This document shows, piece after piece, positions 1 to 4,883 of a stretch of DNA of 8,011 bases; the first letter of the stretch is position 1, and every line of letters starts with the position of its first letter. The DNA lies in NCBI GenBank assembly GCA_021199595.1, contig JAJQHT010000040.1:1-8011 (forward strand), read 5' to 3'. The stretch is from Oscillospiraceae bacterium (GTDB lineage Bacteria > Bacillota > Clostridia > Oscillospirales > Oscillospiraceae). A program made the position numbers and the translations under genes. The notes under the pieces are model-generated. The model was given only the letters and a program-made list of their open reading frames with translations, ran no database searches and was not told the origin of the DNA.

Positions 1-29
1 CCTACTCAGGGTGATGGCGCGACGATTCT

Positions 30-275
30 TCAAAACCTCTGGGATGGACAGTTATTGTGGCTGGTCTCAAGCTTGTATGCCACGATTCGTCTGTCGTACG
101 GATCCAAAATGGCGCTTAGGTACAGCTTGTGCACCACTGATCCCTCTAAGGGGACTATATCAATATCATGGGGTTGCTCCTGTTTTTTATTCGCATAATC
201 CCTGCACGAAAATACTGCTTTTTTGAAGCGAATTTTTCTCAGATGCTTCATCGATTCTCTGGATTTTGATACAAT
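30..275 (-). pseudogene. Degraded IS3-family transposase (OrfB, rve/DDE integrase core) fragment
   Basis: Read on the minus strand, the open stretch contains KLYLSAILDPYDRRIVAYKL, which closely resembles the IS3/IS150-group OrfB core (typically KLYLSAILDLYDRRIVAY) just after the first catalytic Asp. The preceding RDYANKKQEQPHDIDIV fits the family segment RDFxAxKPNEKWxTDIT, so the Asp of HDID would be the first D of DDE. The frame is bounded by stops on both sides (about 276-278 and 30-32). The other two DDE residues, the N-terminal HTH region and the flanking repeats are absent, so it cannot encode an active enzyme. It is probably a scar of an insertion at the edge of this accessory locus. 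Translation starting at the ATG at 249-251 would give 73 residues, but I see no sign that this is a functional gene. Confidence 0.65.
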
Positions 276-294
276 CTAGAAAAGTACATATTCT
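266..294 (+). promoter_or_regulatory. Probable sigma-70-type promoter of the recombinase gene
   Basis: TTGATA at 266-271 (5/6 to the -35 consensus) is followed after 17 bp by TATTCT at 289-294 (4/6). It sits 36 bp before the GTG start. An overlapping alternative is an extended -10, TGATACAAT at 267-275. The promoter lies at the edge of the decayed transposase, so the recombinase may have gained its promoter from, or next to, insertion debris. Confidence 0.4.
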
Positions 295-329
295 AAACAA
301 TAACATTCAAAATCAGGAGGAAGAGATCA

Positions 330-1169
330 GTGAGCATCATTACAAATGAAACCGTTGCCGCGTTTGAAGCGGAGCTGCGGCGGGGGGGGGAGAAGGCGCA
401 GGCTACGGTGGAAAAATATCTTCACGCCGTCCGCCGGCTGATGAGCTTTTTAAACGGCGCGGAGGTGACGAAGGAGCGGCTTCTGTCCTTCCGGGACGCC
501 ATGCGAAAGCCGCTCCGCGACCAGACGGTGAACGGCTATATCTCCGCCGTGAACGCCTACCTCGCCTTTGCCGGTCTGGAACACCTGAAATTAAAGCTCC
601 TGCGCACGCAGCGGCAGCCGTTCCGGGAGTCGGAGCGGGAGCTGACGGAGGCAGAATATGAGCGCCTGGTCGCGGCGGCGAAGAAGCAGCAAAATGACCG
701 CCTTTACCACATCCTGATTACCCTTGCGGGGACGGGGATACGGATAAGCGAGCTTGCGTATATCACCGTGGACGCAGTGCAGTGCGGCCGCGCGGTGATA
801 CGCCTGAAGGGAAAGGCCCGGGTCATTCTTATCCCCGGCTCACTGAAAAAGAAGCTGACCCGATACATTCAAAAAAGGGGCTGCCGCTCCGGCCCGGTGT
901 TTCAGACGCGCAGTGGAAGGCCTCTGGATCGCTACAACATCGCCCATATGATGAAAAGCCTCTGCCGGGCGGCGAAGGTATCGCCCCGAAAGGTATTCCC
1001 GCACAACCTGCGGCACCTGTTCGCGCGGCTGTTTTACGCCGCGGAGAAGAACCTCGCCCACCTCGCGGATGTGCTCGGCCACAGCCGCCTGGAGACAACC
1101 CGGCTCTATATCATGTCTACCGAGGACTGCTACCAGCGCGCCATGGAGCGACTGCCGCTGGTGATATAA
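330..1169 (+). CDS. Tyrosine recombinase (XerC/D-like), probable invertase of the adjacent promoter switch
   Basis: This is a 279-residue site-specific recombinase, the usual length for Xer/phage integrases. An N-terminal SAM-like core-binding domain spans about 5-90 and the catalytic domain about 100-275. All expected active-site residues are visible: Arg138 in GTGIR, the beta-hairpin Lys160/Lys162 in LKGK, His225 and Arg228 in HNLRH, His251 in LGH, and nucleophile Tyr260 in TTRLY. The GTG start at 330 is supported by AGGAGG at 315-320, 9 nt upstream. The gene ends 13 bp before the left inverted repeat, and no recombination substrate other than the flanking repeats is seen, so I infer that it inverts the 1183-1498 segment. 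No forward terminator follows it, so its own transcript could read into the switch. A G9 run covers codons 18-21. It could instead act on a distant site; the enzyme family is certain, the substrate is inferred. Confidence 0.93.
   Translation: MSIITNETVAAFEAELRRGGEKAQATVEKYLHAVRRLMSFLNGAEVTKERLLSFRDAMRKPLRDQTVNGYISAVNAYLAFAGLEHLKLKLLRTQRQPFRESERELTEAEYERLVAAAKKQQNDRLYHILITLAGTGIRISELAYITVDAVQCGRAVIRLKGKARVILIPGSLKKKLTRYIQKRGCRSGPVFQTRSGRPLDRYNIAHMMKSLCRAAKVSPRKVFPHNLRHLFARLFYAAEKNLAHLADVLGHSRLETTRLYIMSTEDCYQRAMERLPLVI
382..390 (+). repeat. G9 homopolymer inside the recombinase gene
   Basis: Nine consecutive G occur in codons 18-21 (…Arg-Arg-Gly-Gly-Glu…). The frame that agrees with the rest of the recombinase needs exactly nine G. 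Slippage by one base would truncate or frameshift the protein before its DNA-binding domain. The gene is GC-rich, so chance is possible, but the run is long enough to behave as a contingency tract. Confidence 0.6.
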
Positions 1170-1178
1170 AAAGAGCAT

Positions 1179-1210
1179 AAAAAATACCACAGAATGTCTA
1201 TTCTGTGGTA
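1179..1210 (-). terminator. Intrinsic terminator formed by IRL on the minus strand (OFF-state stop)
   Basis: Read leftward, the IRL dyad gives an 11-bp stem with a 4-nt loop, followed immediately by six U (A6 at 1179-1184) and then another U-rich stretch. Transcripts from the minus-strand promoter at 1257-1285 would meet it about 40 nt after initiation, before becoming antisense to the recombinase. The stem is AT-rich in its upper part, so strength is uncertain. The right-hand site has no U-run on its outer side and one stem mismatch, so the ON-state transcript would not meet an equivalent stop. Confidence 0.55.
1183..1210 (+). repeat. Left inverted repeat / recombination site (IRL)
   Basis: The site is itself a near-perfect dyad: an 11-bp arm TACCACAGAAT (1185-1195), an asymmetric 4-bp centre GTCT (1196-1199), and the complementary arm ATTCTGTGGTA (1200-1210). 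Two arms around a short asymmetric centre is the usual form of a tyrosine-recombinase core site. The centre gives direction, and it is reversed (AGAC) in the right-hand copy, so recombination between the two sites gives inversion rather than deletion. True strand-exchange points probably lie a few bases into the arms. Confidence 0.9.
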
Positions 1211-1256
1211 GCAACATACATAGAAAAAAGGCTGTGTGCCTGCTTAAGATGTTAGC

Positions 1257-1285
1257 ATTATACTCCCCCTTGTAAGGAAAATCAA
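1257..1285 (-). promoter_or_regulatory. Strong sigma-70-type promoter inside the invertible segment
   Basis: On the minus strand, TTGATT (-35, at 1280-1285) is separated by exactly 17 bp from a perfect TATAAT (-10, at 1257-1262). It is by far the best promoter match in the window. An A/T tract (1298-1320) lies upstream, where an UP element would be. Transcription would start near 1250. In the assembled orientation it points toward the recombinase 3' end; in the flipped orientation it would drive the pilus operon. Confidence 0.8.
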
Positions 1286-1289
1286 CCCC

Positions 1290-1383
1290 TGGACAGCAAA
1301 AAAATTGTTAAATACTTAAATAAGTGCATGACAACGAAGGTCTGTGCGTGAAGTTATCAACACAGGCCCGTTTGCGCTGTCCA
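1290..1383. promoter_or_regulatory. Possible regulator-binding dyad upstream of the invertible promoter
   Basis: TGGACAGC at 1290-1297 and its complement GCTGTCCA at 1376-1383 form an exact 8-bp inverted pair 78 bp apart. The first copy lies 4 bp upstream of the -35 box. Both move with the promoter on inversion and keep their position relative to it. An accessory regulator or recombination-accessory protein could bind here; chance is not excluded. Confidence 0.25.
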
Positions 1384-1470
1384 AATTTCCGCCATAAAAC
1401 GAATTTCAGGAAAAAATTTCCAATTTTTGTCTTATGAAATTTGTCGAAGGCGGTCAGAGGGGACGATTAT

Positions 1471-1498
1471 TACCACAGAATAGACATTCCGTGGTATT
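1471..1498 (-). repeat. Right inverted repeat / recombination site (IRR)
   Basis: This is the reverse complement of IRL with one difference: C at 1490 replaces T in the outer arm. The arms are 1471-1481 and 1486-1496 around AGAC (1482-1485). Because the mismatch is in the outer half, it stays here whichever way the segment lies. It therefore weakens the RNA hairpin only in the leader of the downstream operon. It lies 42 bp upstream of the adhesin start, within the predicted 5' UTR. Confidence 0.9.
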
Positions 1499-1539
1499 CC
1501 AGAGCAACGCGCAATGCTTATAAAGGAGGACGATCAGGT

Positions 1540-3870
1540 ATGGGCAAGCGGTTGATAAGCCTATTGCTCGCGGTGGTGCTGGTGCTGTCCCTGGCGGGAC
1601 TGACCACAGCCTTTGCGGTGGAGGGAGACTCCACGGAAGAGTACACCGTGACGGATGAAACGGAGGATACGGCGACGCAGACGACGTCGTCGGATGATTC
1701 GTCCTCTGGGAGTGAAAGTGAGAACAGCACGGACGAAAGCACAGGGCTGACGAGCACGGCTTCCGTCATTTCCGACGATACTACAGACACGGAGACGGAA
1801 ACGGTGCTGTCCGCTGACGAGGTGCAGGCGCTGATTGACGCGCTCCCGACTGTGGAGGATCTGTCCGCCATGACGTCGGAGGAGCAGCTGGAGGTCTACT
1901 ACGCGACGCAGGAGGCCAATGACGCGTATTATGCCCTGTCCGAGGAAGACCAGGCGCTTGTGGATGACTCTGTGCTGGATGAGCTGTTTGCGTATTTTAA
2001 CAGCCTTACCGAGGAGGTTCCTGACCCTCCCAGCACAACCAGCACCATTAAGGTATACTATGACACCATATCAACAACAGTAACAAACGGGGAAGTAACG
2101 GCGGCCACTGCGCTGAATAGCACCGCGGGAATTTCAAGCGTCACTATCTCTGGCGGCAACGCAACAAACAACGGGACAGTTGCCCATGAGAATGGAACAG
2201 CAAGTAGCGGCTGGAACACGACGACTACAGAGATAACTCATACAAGCAACTCAAGTGACACAGTGTCGATCACAATCACCCCAGCGGCTGGCTATTACGT
2301 GACCTATGTGACTATCTGCTGCACAACATCCGGCGCACCTTTACGGTGCAATACATGGAACAACGACAGCGCTTACGAGGGAACATATACCATAGACAAT
2401 GCGGGAGCGGTGACTTTTAGCGTGGGGCTGAGTGCAACGGCTGGCTTCTACCACAACGGCAGCACAAATCCATATTTCATCCTGATCGCAGTTGCCAAAA
2501 TCCCCAGTCCGCTGTATGTGGAGTATGACTACGGTACTATTGTATCTAGCCTGACAGCAGATAATTATAGTGCAACATATTTTACAGACTCCGCAAGCGG
2601 TTGGACGACAGCAAACTCTGGCAACTCCTATGGTAGCACAGGAAGTGGAGACAGCAGCACCAACGGTGTAATGACCAGCGATACCCAGTACAAATATACA
2701 TATGCGGATGATTCTAATTCCGGCAGTGCGGGCTGGGTACATAAAGCAAACAGCATAACCGATGAAGCATTGGCCCAGGCTGCGGCGGATGGATATTACT
2801 TCGTTGGTTGGCTGGCGACCTATTATACAACGTGTACTGCAACATCAACATCTGGCTCGTATAACAATTATAGTTATGCCTTCTCTGGTGAATATGGCTC
2901 CACCACGGACTACTATCAGCCGGGAAATTCCGTGACTCTGACAGTCCATGTAAAACTGGTGGCGCAGTGGGTCAAGGTAAACCCGACCCCTGGCGAGCTG
3001 ACCATCACGAAAACCTTCAGCGGACTGGAAACAAGTGAATGCCCGGAAAGCATAACCGTAACGATATACAACTCCAGCGGAACACAAGTTGGAGAAGTAA
3101 CACTAAACAGCGACAACGAATGGACTGCTACATTATCCGGCCTGAATCCGGGAACCTATACGGTAACGGAAAGCGGCTACGATGTTTCTGGCTATACAGA
3201 CGCAGCCACATCGACAACGACTGTGAATGGAACAACCACAAACGGTTCCGGTTATTCAACAACGGTAACCTTGGGATACGAGTCAGATAAAACGCTGAAC
3301 ACGACTACAAACACATATACATACACCGTGACAACGTATGATGGCTCCGTCGCCTTCACCAACACCTACACCAAAGCCTACACCACCATCACCATCACCA
3401 AAGACGTGACCGGCAACATGGGGGACACTAGCAAGGAGTTTGATTTCACGCTGACGCTGACGGATTATACAGACAGCCTGTCGGCTACGAAATATGACTC
3501 TAGTGCAGATAGCACTTCATCTCCGACCTTGACAAATAGCTCGACAACAAGCTCGGGCAGCTACTCCTTCACCTTGGCGGACGGTGACTACATCACAATC
3601 ACGGTGCCCGTTGACAATGCCTATACGGTAACAGAGAGTACATACTCGGACTATAAAACTTATATTAACGATTTCACGACAACAGCAACCACAACCTCTG
3701 GCACAACTACCTCTAACGGTGTGAGCATCGCATACACCAACGACAAAGATGTCACCCCCGACACCGGCGTAACGCTAACATCCCTCCCATACCTCCTCAT
3801 CCTGACGGCGTCCCTCAGCGGGCTGGGGTTGGTGCTTATTAACAAAAAGCGCCGGGACGGCAATGGCTGA
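1540..3870 (+). CDS. Large sortase-anchored pilus tip/adhesin-like surface protein
   Basis: A 776-residue secreted wall-anchored protein. The ATG at 1540 is chosen because AAGGAGGA (1523-1530) lies 9 nt upstream and a signal peptide starts there (Gly-Lys-Arg, hydrophobic 5-20, TTAFA near 26). In order: acidic Ser/Thr/Asp-rich linker (about 28-90), predicted helical segment (91-158), unrecognised beta-rich Ser/Thr/Asn-rich region with Cys260/261/270 (165-320), a part ending GYYFVGW…AQW like an InlB/Listeria-Bacteroides repeat (about 325-477), a CnaB-like domain with candidate isopeptide residues Lys491, Glu544 and Asn608, and an FctA-like domain with Lys621, Glu699 and Asn734. The anchor is TPDTG (739-743), SLPY, a hydrophobic stretch and NKKRRDGNG. 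First gene of the operon, like cpa in streptococcal FCT loci, hence the tip/adhesin inference. No thioester motif was recognised. The ectodomain is much AT-richer than its neighbours. Confidence 0.85.
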   Translation: MGKRLISLLLAVVLVLSLAGLTTAFAVEGDSTEEYTVTDETEDTATQTTSSDDSSSGSESENSTDESTGLTSTASVISDDTTDTETETVLSADEVQALIDALPTVEDLSAMTSEEQLEVYYATQEANDAYYALSEEDQALVDDSVLDELFAYFNSLTEEVPDPPSTTSTIKVYYDTISTTVTNGEVTAATALNSTAGISSVTISGGNATNNGTVAHENGTASSGWNTTTTEITHTSNSSDTVSITITPAAGYYVTYVTICCTTSGAPLRCNTWNNDSAYEGTYTIDNAGAVTFSVGLSATAGFYHNGSTNPYFILIAVAKIPSPLYVEYDYGTIVSSLTADNYSATYFTDSASGWTTANSGNSYGSTGSGDSSTNGVMTSDTQYKYTYADDSNSGSAGWVHKANSITDEALAQAAADGYYFVGWLATYYTTCTATSTSGSYNNYSYAFSGEYGSTTDYYQPGNSVTLTVHVKLVAQWVKVNPTPGELTITKTFSGLETSECPESITVTIYNSSGTQVGEVTLNSDNEWTATLSGLNPGTYTVTESGYDVSGYTDAATSTTTVNGTTTNGSGYSTTVTLGYESDKTLNTTTNTYTYTVTTYDGSVAFTNTYTKAYTTITITKDVTGNMGDTSKEFDFTLTLTDYTDSLSATKYDSSADSTSSPTLTNSSTTSSGSYSFTLADGDYITITVPVDNAYTVTESTYSDYKTYINDFTTTATTTSGTTTSNGVSIAYTNDKDVTPDTGVTLTSLPYLLILTASLSGLGLVLINKKRRDGNG

Positions 3871-4258
3871 TTCGCGGCGGAGCGCCGGGACGCATCGGGC
3901 CTCGGTGCAGGAGGAATCTGCGCGGCGAGATCGGGTGAGGGGATCCCCGTCGCGGGGCGGGCCGAGCCGCCATACGCGGGCGGAGCCGGAACCGGCGGCC
4001 AAAGTCCCCCGAACGAACGCCTCCGGCCCGGGCCGCAGACGGCGAAAGCCGCCCGTGAACGCGGAGCAGCAGCGCATCCTTGACTGGGTGCAGGCCGTGA
4101 AATTCAAGCACGTGCTGTTCGGCGGCGTGCGGGAGCAGGACGTTTGGGCAAAGCTCGAAGAGCTGGAGCGCCTGTATGACGCCTCCATCCGCGCCGAGCG
4201 CGCGCGGTATGACGCGCTGCTGGAGGCGGCGAAGGAGGACGACCATGCGCTCCCCTAG
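3863..4258 (+). CDS. Small cytoplasmic basic/coiled-coil protein of unknown function
   Basis: 131 residues, not recognised as a named family. The ATG at 3863 overlaps the adhesin stop by 8 nt and has no clear ribosome binding site of its own, which suggests translational coupling; a later start cannot be excluded. Residues 1-65 are Arg/Pro/Ser/Gly-rich, strongly basic and probably disordered. Residues 66-123 look like a conserved helical unit (AEQQRILDWVQ, FGGVREQDVWAKLEELERLY, AERARYDALLEA) with coiled-coil character. No signal peptide or membrane segment is visible, so it should stay in the cytoplasm. Its 3' end overlaps the SipA-like gene by 14 nt. The position between adhesin and pilin chaperone suggests a role in pilus assembly or in organising the membrane site, but this is only inference. 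Confidence 0.7.
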   Translation: MADSRRSAGTHRASVQEESARRDRVRGSPSRGGPSRHTRAEPEPAAKVPRTNASGPGRRRRKPPVNAEQQRILDWVQAVKFKHVLFGGVREQDVWAKLEELERLYDASIRAERARYDALLEAAKEDDHALP

Positions 4259-4811
4259 CGCCCCGGCGAAAAACCCGGCGGATGACCCCATCCAGAAGGC
4301 CATGCACACCCGCCGCCAGCGCGCGGCGGACAGACGCGGCTGGCTCTCCCTGGGAGGCCGTGTGCTGCTGGTAGCTGTGGACCTGTGGGTGGTGCTGGGG
4401 CAGATATTCCTCGTCACCAGCGCCTCGGGCAGCGATATGTTCCCCGCCGTGAAGGACGGCGACCTCGTTATCGCGAACCGTCTCACCGCGGAGTACAGCA
4501 AAAACGACGTGGTGGTCTATACCGCGGACGGCGCGCAGCGCGTTGGGCGCATTATCGCCCGGGCCGGCGACGTCGTCACCATGGACGACAGCGGCACGCT
4601 TCTTGTGAACGGCACCGTTCAGACCGGGGAGATCCTTTTTTCCACCTACGCGAAGGAAGGGATAGACTACCCCTTCACCGTGCCGGAGGACTGCGTGTTC
4701 ATCCTCTGCGATTACCGCACCTCCGGAACCGACAGCCGGGACTTCGGGGCCGTCCCGCTGGAAGACGTCGCCGGGAAGGTGATAACCATCCTCCGCCGGC
4801 GCAGCATCTGA
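4245..4811 (+). CDS. SipA-like pseudo signal peptidase I (S26 fold, catalytic Ser and Lys replaced), pilus assembly factor
   Basis: 188 residues. The ATG at 4245 has AAGGAGGA (4232-4239) 5 nt upstream; earlier in-frame starts lack this. One membrane segment spans about 37-57 after a basic cytoplasmic tail. The S26 boxes are clear. In box B, the usual GxSMxP reads GSDMFP, so the nucleophile Ser is Asp64. In box D, the usual (V)KR…PGD reads VGRIIARAGD, so the general-base Lys is Gly101. Box E is retained as DYRTSGTDSRDFG. I recall the same Asp and Gly substitutions, also 37 residues apart (Asp48/Gly85), in Streptococcus pyogenes SipA, which is needed for FctA pilus polymerisation but is not a normal peptidase. 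Next to an FctA-like pilin and class B sortase, an assembly/chaperone role is likely. Another, active signal peptidase must cleave the pilin precursors. Confidence 0.88.
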   Translation: MRSPSAPAKNPADDPIQKAMHTRRQRAADRRGWLSLGGRVLLVAVDLWVVLGQIFLVTSASGSDMFPAVKDGDLVIANRLTAEYSKNDVVVYTADGAQRVGRIIARAGDVVTMDDSGTLLVNGTVQTGEILFSTYAKEGIDYPFTVPEDCVFILCDYRTSGTDSRDFGAVPLEDVAGKVITILRRRSI

Positions 4812-4883
4812 CCCGACCCCGCATAAAACAGTTTGCAAATACCCTGAATATATTATCAAAAATTGCAAAAAGGAGAATTAAAC

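Larger units (their letters stand above)
1183..1498. other. Predicted invertible promoter segment (phase-variation switch), drawn in the OFF orientation
   Basis: The 370 bp between recombinase and adhesin contain no gene. The stretch is bounded by an inverted pair of 28-bp sites (1183-1210 and 1471-1498) that match at 27 positions when one is reverse-complemented. Between them lie about 260 bp of AT-rich DNA with a single near-consensus promoter on the minus strand, facing the recombinase. A recombinase gene abuts one end and a surface-structure operon the other. This is the layout of known invertible promoters (for example fim-type switches and those of gut Bacteroides and Clostridioides difficile). 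After inversion the promoter would map to about 1396-1424 and its start to about 1431, giving a leader of about 110 nt to the adhesin ATG. Inversion itself is not demonstrated by one sequence. Confidence 0.8.

Noticed and set aside
829..1217. Long open frames opposite or shifted to the recombinase, as in the GC-rich 3775-4868 part on the minus strand.
   Set aside because: They are shadows of GC-rich real genes, have low-complexity Arg/Pro/Gly/Ala composition and lack ribosome binding sites or recognisable domains.
1259..1264. Rightward TATACT box inside the switch that could drive the operon in the present orientation.
   Set aside because: It overlaps the reverse -10 by symmetry of the sequence and has no -35-like hexamer at 15-19 bp upstream, nor an extended -10.
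1185..1496. The inverted repeats as ends of a small transposon or MITE.
   Set aside because: No target-site duplication is seen outside them, each repeat is itself a recombinase-type dyad with an asymmetric centre, and a matching recombinase gene lies beside them.
1441..1539. The adhesin reading frame is open from a TTG at 1441 through the right inverted repeat, which would let inversion change its N-terminus.
   Set aside because: The ATG at 1540 has a strong ribosome binding site and begins a proper signal peptide. The extension has neither and reads through a recombination site, so it is probably untranslated leader.
2320..2350. Cysteines 260, 261 and 270 of the adhesin as an internal thioester domain like that of streptococcal Cpa.
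   Set aside because: The surrounding residues do not show the Cys and Gln motif context I would need to call a thioester domain.
4833..4869. AT-rich gap before the major pilin with TTGCAAA twice, exactly 30 bp apart, and TATATT/TATTAT boxes: possible internal promoter or operator.
   Set aside because: No -35/-10 pair has acceptable spacing (10-12 bp from TTGCAA), and two short repeats can occur by chance. An internal promoter remains possible but is not supported well enough to annotate.
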